Source of the DNA: Flavobacteriales bacterium
GTDB taxonomy: Bacteria; Bacteroidota; Bacteroidia; Flavobacteriales_D; Sanyastnellaceae
Length of the DNA stretch: 32,294 nt
Assembly: GCA_030828175.1 (NCBI GenBank)
Contig: JAURDB010000015.1
Span: 1-32,294, forward strand
Direction: 5' to 3'
Shown here: positions 1 to 8,302 of the stretch, one piece after another
Layout of the letters: the number at the start of each line of letters is the position of its first letter
Numbering within the stretch: the stretch's first letter is position 1
Position numbers and translations under genes: made by a program
Notes under the pieces: model-generated
What the model saw: only the letters and a program-made list of their open reading frames with translations
The model's database searches: none
What the model was told of the DNA's origin: nothing

Positions 1-16
1 GGCGGTAGAGTTTCAT
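1..16 (-). CDS. possible start of a minus-strand gene cut by the left window edge
   Basis: An ATG on the minus strand at 16-14 opens a frame reading MKLYR before the window ends. It lies 91 bases downstream of the S41 protease gene on the same strand. A TAATTTTG box sits 24 bases upstream. Only five codons are visible, so nothing can be said about the product, and the frame may not be a gene at all. Confidence 0.3.
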
Positions 17-40
17 GGTTTGGGTTGTCGTGTTGTAGAA

Positions 41-48
41 CAAAATTA
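41..48 (-). promoter_or_regulatory. candidate Bacteroidota -7 box (TAATTTTG)
   Basis: The minus strand reads TAATTTTG, a full match to the Bacteroidota -7 consensus TAnnTTTG, 24 bases before the ATG at 16. No TTG or TTTG lies at the expected -33 distance; the nearest are 11 and 26 bases upstream. A six-base match can arise by chance, so this is suggestive only. Confidence 0.3.
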
Positions 49-107
49 AGATGCTGAATCAAGCGCGGGAAGAGCAAAGCAAGGGTTCTTCCGCAGCAGG
101 ACGTGAA

Positions 108-1724
108 TTACCGGCCATCGATGTTGGCGTCGCGATATGTCCCGTCATTTAATACTTCTATGCCTCGCCTGTAAATGGGGTTGATGGGGTTGAACACCTC
201 ATAGAATGCGGCAGTGTCGAACAGGTTTCGGGCCAGAATCGCTTTCAATCGCAGCTCGATGGCTGCGAGACTCGTGTTCCAATCCTCTTCAACAAAGGGT
301 ATGTCCTCTGCTTCTCCCAAGGCGATCAATCCATCGAGCAGGGCTTGGTCCACCGCGTAATCACGGATGTAAGCGGCCCGGTCGGAGAGCTTTCTTTCCA
401 GCCCTTTTCGGTCCGCATCGAGAAATTCCAAGACGGCACGATTGAACAGCCCCTTTCGAAGCAAATCCGTGAAATACACGCTGTTCATGGACGTGTCAAT
501 CGGTACGAAGACGTCCGGGAGAATGCCACCACCTCCATACACTGTTCGTCCCTTGATCAGTGTGCTGTATTTGAGGCTGTCGGGCAATTCGAGGCTGTCG
601 AGGGACATCAATTCTCCCTTTTCAAAACGTTCGTATTTCTCCCGGCGATACGCATCGACCCCCTCATCGTATGGCTTTTGGATGCAACGTCCCGAGGGTG
701 TGAAATACTGCTGGACAGTCAAGCGGACAGCGCTGCCGTCGGGCAACCGCACAGGGCGTTGAACGAGTCCCTTTCCGAATGTGCGTCGGCCGACAATAAG
801 GCCTCGGTCCCAGTCCTGGACTGCACCGCTGACAATCTCACTGGCGGATGCACTGGATTCGTCCACCAATACCACCAACCTTCCTTTCTCGAAACGGCCT
901 TCCTCTTGGGCAACCCGATCTTCCCTTGGGAAGGAACGCCCGTCTGTATAGACAATGAGTCGGTCGCCGGACAGGAATTCGTCGCCCATGGCGATGGCCG
1001 TGTTCAACATGCCACCGCCATTGCCCTGAAGGTCGAGGATCAAGTCCTTCATGCCGTCGTCCTGCAAGGCGTCCAGCGCCGTGATCAGCTCTCCCATGGT
1101 CTCCTTGGAGAATCGGTTGACCTTGATGTACCCGATGCGGTCGTCTACCATGTAGTGAGCGTCTACACTGTAAATGGGGATTTTGTCGCGTTCGATGTCA
1201 AAGTGGATCAGTTCCTCGACCTTGCTTCGTTTGATCCCTACATCGACATGGGTGCCCTTGGGGCCTTTGAGCCGCTCCATGACGCCTTTGTTTCGGATCC
1301 CGACACCCGCCACAATTTCTCCATCCACCTCCACGATGCGGTCCCCGGACATGATGCCCAGCTTCTCACTCGGACCGCCGGCGATGGTGGACACCACCAT
1401 GATGGTGTCCTTCATGATGTTGAAGCGCACTCCAATGCCCTCAAAGTTTCCATTGAGCGGCTCGTCGGCTTCTTGCAGGTCCTCGGCGGGAATGTAGACC
1501 GAGTGGGGGTCGAGTTCTTCCAACATGCCACGGATGGCCGTTTCCACCAGTCCATCGAGGTCCACGGAGTCTACGTACATGCGGTTCATGTAGTAGAGGA
1601 GCGTGTTGAACTTTTCCCCTTGTGCCTGAACGTTTTCCTGAGAGAGGACCTGTCCATGGGGCATCCAAAGGGCGAGGAGACAAACCAATGGGAAAACAAA
1701 AGGCTTCAACGGGTTTCGCGTCAT
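108..1724 (-). CDS. S41 family C-terminal processing protease (CtpA/Prc-like)
   Basis: This is a 538-residue secreted or periplasmic serine protease of the tail-specific family, which binds protein C-termini through a PDZ domain and cleaves with a Ser-Lys dyad. The visible order is an N-terminal hydrophobic signal segment (about residues 9-28), the N-terminal region of the family (about 35-80), a PDZ domain (about 95-165) and the S41 core. The catalytic Ser293 lies in SSASASE and Lys318 in RTFGKGLVQ; both are present, so the enzyme should be active. The open frame extends upstream to 1835, but the ATG at 1724 is chosen because it directly precedes a normal signal peptide and the extra 37 residues look like non-coding sequence. 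The gene diverges from the T9SS protease across 140 bases. The substrate cannot be told from sequence. Confidence 0.95.
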   Translation of the reverse strand: MTRNPLKPFVFPLVCLLALWMPHGQVLSQENVQAQGEKFNTLLYYMNRMYVDSVDLDGLVETAIRGMLEELDPHSVYIPAEDLQEADEPLNGNFEGIGVRFNIMKDTIMVVSTIAGGPSEKLGIMSGDRIVEVDGEIVAGVGIRNKGVMERLKGPKGTHVDVGIKRSKVEELIHFDIERDKIPIYSVDAHYMVDDRIGYIKVNRFSKETMGELITALDALQDDGMKDLILDLQGNGGGMLNTAIAMGDEFLSGDRLIVYTDGRSFPREDRVAQEEGRFEKGRLVVLVDESSASASEIVSGAVQDWDRGLIVGRRTFGKGLVQRPVRLPDGSAVRLTVQQYFTPSGRCIQKPYDEGVDAYRREKYERFEKGELMSLDSLELPDSLKYSTLIKGRTVYGGGGILPDVFVPIDTSMNSVYFTDLLRKGLFNRAVLEFLDADRKGLERKLSDRAAYIRDYAVDQALLDGLIALGEAEDIPFVEEDWNTSLAAIELRLKAILARNLFDTAAFYEVFNPINPIYRRGIEVLNDGTYRDANIDGR

Positions 1725-1864
1725 GTTCGAAAGATAGGGCGGGCAAAAAGGGGTGAGAAAGCCATGAACCCCGTGAATTGCCAAAAAATGGAAGTCAGAA
1801 TCACCTGTGGCTATCTTGCCATGCACCATTTCCACGCGGGGTGGAAGGGGGCACCTGCATTAAG
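1725..1864. other. 140-base divergent intergenic region
   Basis: This gap separates the S41 protease (-) from the T9SS-exported protease (+) and must hold both promoters. The minus strand has TATCTTTC close to the S41 start, one mismatch from TAnnTTTG, and the plus strand has TATCTTG, one base short of it. Neither has a well-placed -33 element. I see no convincing operator or RNA structure. Confidence 0.4.
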
Positions 1865-3553
1865 ATGACGACACCACAGGTTTGTAAAGTCCTTTTCGGC
1901 CTAGCTCTCTCCATTCTCATTTTGCCCGCACAGGCACAGACTGAGTCCCGGCCTTGCCCGGATGGGTTGCTGATGATTCCGCACGAAGTATTCGAGTTGC
2001 CCGCTCTGGATGTCGAAGCGGCTTGGCATCGGGCAAACAAGGAGGCGGAATTGACGGGCAAATACCTGTATGGCATTGTTAAACATGCGCCTGCTGATTT
2101 GGCTCCGCCGACTTCAGCGGAAGAACACGCGTTTGCGGTGCGGTGTCCCGGGGCGGAGGGGCTGGCCCTTCATTTCGACGATTTCCACTTGCCGCCAGGG
2201 GCAGAGATGTGGGTGACCGATGCAACAGGTTCATGGCAGGAGGGACCTTACGATTTCAGGGACAACAATGCCCATGGTCGGATCGCCACAGGCGACGTTC
2301 CCGGAGAGTGGGCGGTCCTGCGTCTTTTGATCCCCCAAGGGGCGGCCGGGGAAGTGCACCTGCACATGGAAGGGGCCGCAGGATTGTTTCGTGACGTGGA
2401 CGCGGCGAGAGGGGGCAGCCAACCATGCGAGGTCGATGTGGCCTGCCCTGAGATCGTAGGCTGGGAGTGCCAGCGCGATGCTACAGTTCGACTTTCCATC
2501 ATCGAGAGCGGTGGGTCTTACTTGTGTTCAGGAGCCATGGTCAATACGACAGCCCTCGACTGCCGACAATACATGCTGACAGCACTGCACTGCGCCAGTG
2601 AGGTCACGGATGATGAGTTTGCATTGCTCAAAGTGTACTACAATTACGAGCGGCCTGAATGTGGTGAGGGCAACGGTTTCCTCAACAGACGACGCACAGG
2701 AGTGATTCGGCTGGCAGACAGCGATGATATCCAAGGGAGCAACTTTGATGGTTCGGACTTCTTGCTCGTGGAGGTGGAAGACGAAATCCCTTCCAGTTGG
2801 GATGTGTATTACGCAGGATGGGATGCCAGTGGGTCTGGAGCGAGCAGCGGGGTGGGCATTCATCACCCTTCGGGCGACGTGAAAAAGGTGAGCACTTTTA
2901 CACAGAACACTTCGAGCATCAGCCTTGGCGACTTTGGTTCGCATTGGAGGGTCTACTGGGTAGAGACTGAAACCAATCATGGCGTCACGGAGGGTGGGTC
3001 CTCCGGTTCACACCTCTTCAATCAGGATGGCCTCTCCATTGGAACCTTGTCCGCTGGACTTTCTGCGTGCACCAATGGTGGAGCAGGGGGTGGGACCGGT
3101 CCGGATGAGCCGGACTACTATGGAAAGATGTCCTTCCATTGGGATGACAATCCCAACCCCAGTGATGAGAAGCTGTACCTGTGGTTGGATCCGGCTGAAA
3201 CCGGCGCCACCGTGTTGCACGGGGCGTACCCGGATGACGAGGTTGCGGTTCCCTGCGGTCCGGCACAGGCCTGTGAGGCTGTGGCCGACATCGCCCAAAT
3301 GGACCTGGCTCGAAACATCCGAGTTCAGCCGAACCCGGCCCAGAACCGGATTCATGTCCGCTGGGACCGGGGCGATTGGATGGGAGCGGCGCGTCTCGTT
3401 TTCCGAGACGCTTCCGGCAGGGTACTCCATACCGAAGATTGGTGGGGCGGTGCCGCAGCCGTAGAAGTCACGGGTTGGCCCCGTGGAATCGTTCTGATGA
3501 GCGTGGAGCTCCCCGAAGGCACACAAGTCACCCGCCGTGTGATCCTCGACTGA
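1865..3553 (+). CDS. secreted trypsin-like serine protease with T9SS type A sorting domain
   Basis: This 562-residue protein resembles the lysyl endopeptidase branch of family S1. It has a signal peptide (about residues 1-24, ending PAQA), an N-terminal prodomain-like region (about 30-190), a protease core (about 200-440) and a C-terminal sorting domain (about 484-562). Catalytic residues can be placed at His242 (LTALHC), Asp298 (GSDFLL) and Ser380 (GGSSGS). The residue after the GSSGS motif is His, where proline is usual (GSSGSP). The tail has the T9SS type A pattern: QPNPAQNRIHVRW, then DASGRVLHTEDW, then a basic end (VTRRVILD). That domain directs export across the outer membrane and is then removed, and porQ in this window supports a T9SS being present. 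The ATG at 1865 is chosen over an upstream in-frame codon at 1778 because it starts the signal peptide. The gene ends at the base before the mutS2 stop. Confidence 0.92.
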   Translation: MTTPQVCKVLFGLALSILILPAQAQTESRPCPDGLLMIPHEVFELPALDVEAAWHRANKEAELTGKYLYGIVKHAPADLAPPTSAEEHAFAVRCPGAEGLALHFDDFHLPPGAEMWVTDATGSWQEGPYDFRDNNAHGRIATGDVPGEWAVLRLLIPQGAAGEVHLHMEGAAGLFRDVDAARGGSQPCEVDVACPEIVGWECQRDATVRLSIIESGGSYLCSGAMVNTTALDCRQYMLTALHCASEVTDDEFALLKVYYNYERPECGEGNGFLNRRRTGVIRLADSDDIQGSNFDGSDFLLVEVEDEIPSSWDVYYAGWDASGSGASSGVGIHHPSGDVKKVSTFTQNTSSISLGDFGSHWRVYWVETETNHGVTEGGSSGSHLFNQDGLSIGTLSAGLSACTNGGAGGGTGPDEPDYYGKMSFHWDDNPNPSDEKLYLWLDPAETGATVLHGAYPDDEVAVPCGPAQACEAVADIAQMDLARNIRVQPNPAQNRIHVRWDRGDWMGAARLVFRDASGRVLHTEDWWGGAAAVEVTGWPRGIVLMSVELPEGTQVTRRVILD

Positions 3554-5689
3554 TCAACGGACCCACACCAGGTCTGCGAGTTCCACCCGCGTTTTGAATT
3601 CCCCAAAAGCCACGGTGGCCCGCTTGCCTTTGATGTCCAAAACCTCGCCGCGTTGACGTCCGTCTTTCAATCGGACCGTGCTCCCCACGGCTATGCGGTC
3701 TATGTGCTGTTTGGGCCGGGTTGATTTGCGCTTTCGGTCTGCGGCCTCCTTTTTTCTGGCGGCGGCCTCCGCGCGTTCCGCCTTTTTCGCTGCTTCGACA
3801 GACAAGTACTTACGGATGTCTTCCAGCAGGGCTTTGTTGGCTTGGCCCGACTTGAATCGGTCGATGAACTGCTGCAGCTTCTTTCCGCGCAGCATGGCCG
3901 AATTCTGATCGCTGCTCATGCGCTGAACCGATGCTTCGCGTTCGCCCAAGCGGGCGGCCTTCTGCTCGTATTCCCTGCGCGTCTCATCGGCGGCATGCTC
4001 GGCCCGCAAATGACGGTCGGTGAGTTTGGCGTGACGCGCCTTTTCCCTTTGCAGGGAGGCGATGAGGCCATCCAACTGGACCTTTTTAGGGTCCAGCTTC
4101 TTTTTGGCCCGTCCAATCAGAGAAGGGTCAATTCCGTTCATCTCGGCCACCTCGAAAGTGAAGGAGCTGCCGGGCTGGCCCAGGTCGAGGTGGTAGGTGG
4201 GCGAGAGGGTGTCGGCATCGAACAACATACTGCCGTTCACCGCTTCGGGCATCTGCGTGGCGCGGGTCTTGATGTTGGCGTAGTGGGTGGTGATGACACC
4301 AAAAGACCCTTTGGCATAGAGCGCTTCGAAGAAGACTTCAGCCAAGGCTCCTCCGAGCTCAGGGTCACTGCCCGTGCCGAATTCGTCGAGCAGCAGCAGG
4401 CTGTTTTGTCCCGCTGTGCCCAGGAAGCCTTTCATGCGGTTGAGCCTGTAGCTGTATGTGGACAGTTGGTTTTCGATGCTCTGATTGTCTCCGATGTCTG
4501 TGAGAATGGCCTTGAAGAGTCCAAAGGCGCTGTCCGGATGAACCGGTACGAGCAGCCCGCTTTGGACCATGGCTTGCAACAGACCTACCATCTTGAGAGC
4601 AATGGACTTTCCTCCGGCATTGGGGCCGCTGATCACCAACATGCGACGTCCTTGGTGGAGGGTCAGGTTCTGAGGTTCCACGGGGTCGCCCTTGTCCCGA
4701 TGTGAAAGCAGGAGGAGAGGGTGGTGGGCCTTGAGCAGTTCAATCCGCAACTCCTTGACGAGGTTGGGCCGGCATGCATCCATGGCCAAGGCGAGCTTGA
4801 CCTTGGCCTGAATGAAATCGAGCTTGACCAGAAGCCGCTGTTGCGCCTTGATGAGAGGCGTGTGCTTTCTAATGCGCTGGGTCAGCGCCCGAAGGATGCG
4901 GACTATTTCGCGGCGTTCGTCGTCCTTGAGCATTTCGAGCTCGTGGTTGACTTGGTGGCAATCGGTGGGTTCGATGAAAGTGACCGATCCGGTTTTGGAG
5001 GTTCCGAGTGCCGTGCCCCGGACTTTTCTCTTGTGGGTGCTGGCCACCGCAAGCACCCTCCGTTCGTGCAGGTAGCCTTCCTGGATGTCCGCGAGCCAGC
5101 CTTGTTTGGTGCAGGCGCGCAATGCCTTGTCGAAAAGGCGATTCACTTGGCGACGGGCGGTCTGCATATCGATCCGTATGCGGCCCAGCGCTTCGGATGC
5201 ATGGTTTCGGACACCGCCCTTGGGGTCGAAAACCGCTTCGATTTCCTTGACGATTTCCCGGTTTTCTTCAACCGACCCAAGCATGCTGCACAGCCTTGGG
5301 AAAATGCGGTCGCGTCCGTTCAGGGCTCCCACGATGTCATTCACGAGACGGGTACATTGCAATACCCGCATGAAACCGTCCTCGGTGAGCGCGGAACCCG
5401 AGACCTCAAGCAATTTGATTTCGCCCTTGATTTCCTCGAATGTCAGCGTGGGAAAGGAGTAGCCTTCCACGCGAATCCGCCGCAATTCATCGGTGGACTC
5501 CAGGGCGGAGAGCACTGTCGGGCGGTGGAAGGTGGGCTCTACGCCCCGTGCCCGTCGACGGGCAGAATCCGTGGAGCAATGCCCTTCCAGCAGGACCCTG
5601 ATTTCGTCGAACCCCAGGTCTTCGATGGTTTGGGGGTCAAATCCTTCGAGGCCCCGCGTGGCTGTGGCGGGGGACTCAGAGGTGGCCAT
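3554..5689 (-). CDS. mutS2: MutS2-family ATPase lacking an Smr domain
   Basis: This 711-residue protein is a MutS2-type DNA-binding ATPase, linked in other bacteria to recombination control or to rescue of collided ribosomes rather than mismatch repair. It has the MutS core and lever region (about residues 20-330), then the ATPase with Walker A GPNAGGKS (355-362) and Walker B LLLLDEFGTGSD (431-442), then a charged coiled coil (about 540-655). It ends in a small beta-rich KOW-like segment (about 663-711, from IAVGSTVRLKDG). The Smr nuclease domain that usually follows is absent and the stop comes directly after the KOW-like part. The ATG at 5689 is chosen because homology begins soon after it. 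It overlaps the end of miaA by 14 bases, so the two are probably co-transcribed. Its stop abuts the end of the convergent protease gene. Confidence 0.93.
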   Translation of the reverse strand: MATSESPATATRGLEGFDPQTIEDLGFDEIRVLLEGHCSTDSARRRARGVEPTFHRPTVLSALESTDELRRIRVEGYSFPTLTFEEIKGEIKLLEVSGSALTEDGFMRVLQCTRLVNDIVGALNGRDRIFPRLCSMLGSVEENREIVKEIEAVFDPKGGVRNHASEALGRIRIDMQTARRQVNRLFDKALRACTKQGWLADIQEGYLHERRVLAVASTHKRKVRGTALGTSKTGSVTFIEPTDCHQVNHELEMLKDDERREIVRILRALTQRIRKHTPLIKAQQRLLVKLDFIQAKVKLALAMDACRPNLVKELRIELLKAHHPLLLLSHRDKGDPVEPQNLTLHQGRRMLVISGPNAGGKSIALKMVGLLQAMVQSGLLVPVHPDSAFGLFKAILTDIGDNQSIENQLSTYSYRLNRMKGFLGTAGQNSLLLLDEFGTGSDPELGGALAEVFFEALYAKGSFGVITTHYANIKTRATQMPEAVNGSMLFDADTLSPTYHLDLGQPGSSFTFEVAEMNGIDPSLIGRAKKKLDPKKVQLDGLIASLQREKARHAKLTDRHLRAEHAADETRREYEQKAARLGEREASVQRMSSDQNSAMLRGKKLQQFIDRFKSGQANKALLEDIRKYLSVEAAKKAERAEAAARKKEAADRKRKSTRPKQHIDRIAVGSTVRLKDGRQRGEVLDIKGKRATVAFGEFKTRVELADLVWVR

Positions 5690-6677
5690 GGCGAACAAAA
5701 TCTCCGACGAGTTCGACACCGGCATCCGGCGAGCGGGCATCCACCCAATGGACCCCTGTTTGGCGGTGGAACCAGGTCAATTGGCGCCGGGCGAATTGGC
5801 GGGTGGCTTCCTGTATCCGAACGATGGCGGTATCCATATCCATGCGCTGTTCCAGTACATCGAACAGTTGGGGATACCCGACGGTTCGCAAGGCGTTGGC
5901 ATCTCTTAGATGGATGACGCGGCGTGCTTCTTCGAGCCACCCCGCATCCAACATCTGGGTGGCTCGCTCGTTGATTCGCTCGTGGAGCAAAGCGCGCGGT
6001 GCGTTCAGTCCCAATGTGAGGGTGTCCCAGGGGCGATCCTCGCATGAGGTCCAGCCACCCTGCTGAAGTTGGCTTCGGTTCTGACTGCGGTTTCGAAACT
6101 GCGTGTACTTGCCGTTTGTAATGCGGCAGACTTCTAGGGCCCGAATCACCCGATGGGGATTCGCTCGGTCAACGGCGGAATGGTGTTCCGGGTCCCTTTC
6201 TCGCAGTTCTTCCAAGAGAGGGGCGAGTCCGAATTCAGCGTGTTGGGCGTTCAGCTCCGAGCGCACGGCCGGATCGGCGGGCAGCGCGTCAAACCCCTCT
6301 TGAACGGCTTGGGTATAGAGGCCGCTTCCACCCACCATGATGACCACAGGGAGCTTGCCCGCCGCCTGGCGCATTCTGAAGAATGCGGTCATCCACTGCA
6401 CGGCATCATCGGCAAATTTTCCGGCGCTGTAAGGCTCTTCCAACCCAAGGAAGCCCACGAAATGATGCGGTGCGAGGGCGCGTTCCATGTCAGTGGGCGC
6501 GGCGGTTCCTATGGGTATTTGCTTGTAGAATTGCCGGCTGTCGGCCGACAGGATTTCCGTTTCCAGCCATTGGGCAAGGGAAATGGACAAACGGGTCTTG
6601 CCCACGGCCGTGGGCCCCACAATGGATATGAGCAACGGACGCTCCCCGCGCTGATGTGATCGGGCCTCCAAGCTCAA
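5676..6677 (-). CDS. miaA: tRNA dimethylallyltransferase
   Basis: MiaA transfers a dimethylallyl group to A37 of tRNAs that read codons starting with U, the first step toward ms2i6A. The 333-residue frame has the P-loop GPTAVGKT (21-28), the DSRQFYK motif (46-52), the GLEEPYSAGKFADDA region (78-92), VGGSGLY (115-121) and NPHRVIRALEV (173-183), all characteristic of the family. No ATG lies near the required N-terminus. The best start is TTG at 6677, whose TTGA overlaps the TGA of the upstream gene, which suggests coupled translation. It sits between the pRiA4b-like gene and mutS2 in an overlapping minus-strand operon. Function is secure; only the start codon is uncertain. Confidence 0.95.
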   Translation of the reverse strand: MSLEARSHQRGERPLLISIVGPTAVGKTRLSISLAQWLETEILSADSRQFYKQIPIGTAAPTDMERALAPHHFVGFLGLEEPYSAGKFADDAVQWMTAFFRMRQAAGKLPVVIMVGGSGLYTQAVQEGFDALPADPAVRSELNAQHAEFGLAPLLEELRERDPEHHSAVDRANPHRVIRALEVCRITNGKYTQFRNRSQNRSQLQQGGWTSCEDRPWDTLTLGLNAPRALLHERINERATQMLDAGWLEEARRVIHLRDANALRTVGYPQLFDVLEQRMDMDTAIVRIQEATRQFARRQLTWFHRQTGVHWVDARSPDAGVELVGDFVRHGHL

Positions 6678-7252
6678 TATGCGGCTTCGTCGAGGTCGTC
6701 CAGTGAAGTAAAGCTCGGACCATCTCCTTCCTCATCCACGTCATCGTCAAGGTAGGCATCCAGTTCCGGGTCACCGGTGCGATAGGGCCCCTCGTCGTCT
6801 TCCTCTTCTGTCCCTGGTAGATCAGAAAGGTCCACTTCCTTCGAGAATTGATCCGGGGCCACTCCGAACTCATGGGCGAGCAACGGATATTCAGGCGTCG
6901 CGCCTTCTTCCAAGGCCATGACTTCTACGTAGAAGCACCACATGCGCAGGAAGTCATAGACATACACCATGCGGTCATTCATGCCGCCCACCATCTCCTC
7001 GACAGGCACCGTTCGCATGGAGGGGTATGGGGTGCCGGTATCGTCCATGCCCATGTCCATCAAGGGAACCTCACGGCCTCGGTTCCAGTCCTCATCGGAT
7101 TGAAAAAAAGAGGCCATTTCGCCTTCGCCAAAGTCAAAGGCGGCGAGGATGCCGCGGTGCAAGTCTTCCAGGGGAGCATTCCGACCGATCAAGATGTCGC
7201 GGAAGACGTCCTCTTCAATGTCGATGATGACGCGGAATCGGATGAGGTTCAT
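6674..7252 (-). CDS. plasmid pRiA4b ORF-3-like acidic protein
   Basis: This is a 192-residue protein whose N-terminal 130 residues resemble the pRiA4b ORF-3 / IS1096 TnpR-like family. It opens with a short beta strand (MNLIRFRVIIDIEEDVFRDI), then a helix (LEDLHRGILAAFDFG) and a pattern including MASFFQSDEDW and YVYDFLRMW. The C-terminal third is very acidic (runs of D and E around residues 148-190) and probably disordered. The family has no firm biochemical role, and despite its name nothing here suggests a mobile element. The gene heads an operon with miaA and mutS2, its TGA overlapping the miaA TTG by four bases. The ATG at 7252 directly precedes the conserved first strand. Confidence 0.8.
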   Translation of the reverse strand: MNLIRFRVIIDIEEDVFRDILIGRNAPLEDLHRGILAAFDFGEGEMASFFQSDEDWNRGREVPLMDMGMDDTGTPYPSMRTVPVEEMVGGMNDRMVYVYDFLRMWCFYVEVMALEEGATPEYPLLAHEFGVAPDQFSKEVDLSDLPGTEEEDDEGPYRTGDPELDAYLDDDVDEEGDGPSFTSLDDLDEAAY

Positions 7253-7346
7253 GTCGGATGGGCTCGGGTCCAGCGAATTTATGCCATCTCTCCCGCAGGC
7301 GGGTTAGTTTCGCGCCCGGGTTCTTACCCTTGAAAGCACCGAAATC

Positions 7347-7889
7347 ATGAATCTCCCTTTCGATTCGCGCATCCTGAAGTTCGTCCTGGCGGCTGGATCC
7401 ATTGCTTATTCCGTGCAGTTGTTCATTTCGGGTTACACCGGAAGTGGCGTCGGCATGGTCCTGTTGGGCCTCCTGTTTGGCTTGACAGCCATGCGCAGCA
7501 TTCGGATGATTGTGGTGGCGTTTCGCATACAGCAGCAAAAACTCGACAAGGCCCGTCAGGTGCTCGCAGGGATCAACCCCCGCCATCTCTGGCCGGGAAA
7601 CCGCGGCCAGTACTGGTTTCTGCAGGGCAATCTTTTGCTCGAGTCAAGCTTGACCGAAGCGGAGAAGGCCTTTCGAACGGCCTTGGACGTGGGCTTGAAG
7701 CGCGATGAGGAAAAAGCCGCTGTCATGCTCAACCTCGCTGCCATCCAAAGCTCAAAGAGGAGAACCAAAGAGGCCAAAGCGCTGATAGTACAGGCCAAGC
7801 GTTTGGATAAAAAAGGCATGCTGAAGGCCGACATCAAGACCATCGAGCAGGCCATCAAGAACCCCCAACAGGTCGTCCGCCGGCGCTGA
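7347..7889 (+). CDS. small membrane protein with TPR-like helical tail
   Basis: I do not recognise a named family beyond TPR-like. The 180-residue protein has two hydrophobic segments near the N-terminus (about residues 9-29 and 34-54). These are followed by a cytoplasmic alpha-helical region with TPR-like spacing: WFLQGNLLLESSLTEAEKAF, then AVMLNLAAIQSSKRRTKEA. The tail is basic (QQVVRRR). It may be a membrane-anchored scaffold, but no partner can be named. It diverges from the pRiA4b-like gene across 94 bases. A TACCCTTG 14 bases before the ATG is one mismatch from the Bacteroidota -7 consensus. The gene ends three bases before the convergent small gene at 7893. Confidence 0.8.
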   Translation: MNLPFDSRILKFVLAAGSIAYSVQLFISGYTGSGVGMVLLGLLFGLTAMRSIRMIVVAFRIQQQKLDKARQVLAGINPRHLWPGNRGQYWFLQGNLLLESSLTEAEKAFRTALDVGLKRDEEKAAVMLNLAAIQSSKRRTKEAKALIVQAKRLDKKGMLKADIKTIEQAIKNPQQVVRRR

Positions 7890-7892
7890 TTA

Positions 7893-8237
7893 TCAAGCCA
7901 ATCCCCGCGATTCGTTTGTACGATCCGGGCGCCACAGGGACCAAGCATTCAGCGCATGAAAGTTGGGCTCCCGTTCCGAGTGCAGTTCTTGCATGGCCTG
8001 CAACCATTCCAAAGACATGTCTTGGGCACGGGTCAAAAGCATGCGCTCTCGGGTTCGATCCGTTTTCCCGTCTTGATGGAATTGCCGTTCGAAATCTTCC
8101 AAGGCGGCATGCACAGCATAGGCGATGGGTTGGAATTGCTTTCGTTGTGCGGGATCTGCTTCCATGTTGCGGGCGCACTGTTCGAGCACATCGAGCAGCA
8201 GGGAGCGAATGGAGCGGTGCATTTCCCGTGAGGTCAT
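7893..8237 (-). CDS. hypothetical small helical protein
   Basis: This 114-residue frame has no domain I can name. It is predominantly helical and charged, with segments such as SIRSLLLDVLEQCARNMEAD and a Trp-rich end (LEWLQAMQ, NAWSLWRP). There is no signal peptide or membrane segment, so it is probably cytosolic. The ATG at 8237 is preferred over a TTG at 8246. It lies 65 bases downstream of the E1 dehydrogenase gene on the same strand and could be the last gene of that transcript. Coding status rests on the intact frame, amino-acid composition and tight packing between neighbours. Confidence 0.68.
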   Translation of the reverse strand: MTSREMHRSIRSLLLDVLEQCARNMEADPAQRKQFQPIAYAVHAALEDFERQFHQDGKTDRTRERMLLTRAQDMSLEWLQAMQELHSEREPNFHALNAWSLWRPDRTNESRGLA

Positions 8238-8302
8238 GAAGGACAAATTAAATGGTCCTGTCGAGCGACCTTGGGATGTGCACGTCTTGTTTATAAGTGA
8301 AG

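Noticed and set aside
345-1868. A 507-codon plus-strand frame across the S41 protease gene
   Set aside because: It is antisense to a gene with clear PDZ and Ser-Lys motifs, and its translation has no recognisable domain.
3842-5917. Long plus-strand frames opposite mutS2
   Set aside because: Antisense to conserved MutS2 motifs; composition looks like a reverse-complement shadow, which is frequent in GC-rich DNA.
6674-7252. Mobile element suggested by the pRiA4b ORF-3 / TnpR-like name
   Set aside because: The gene lies in an operon with miaA and mutS2, with no transposase, inverted repeats or target duplication nearby. The family name is historical.
8240-8259. Short inverted repeat AGGAC/GTCCT with a 10-base loop just upstream of the 7893-8237 gene
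   Set aside because: Five-base arms are expected by chance, the loop is AT-rich and there is no T-run, so it supports neither a terminator nor an operator.
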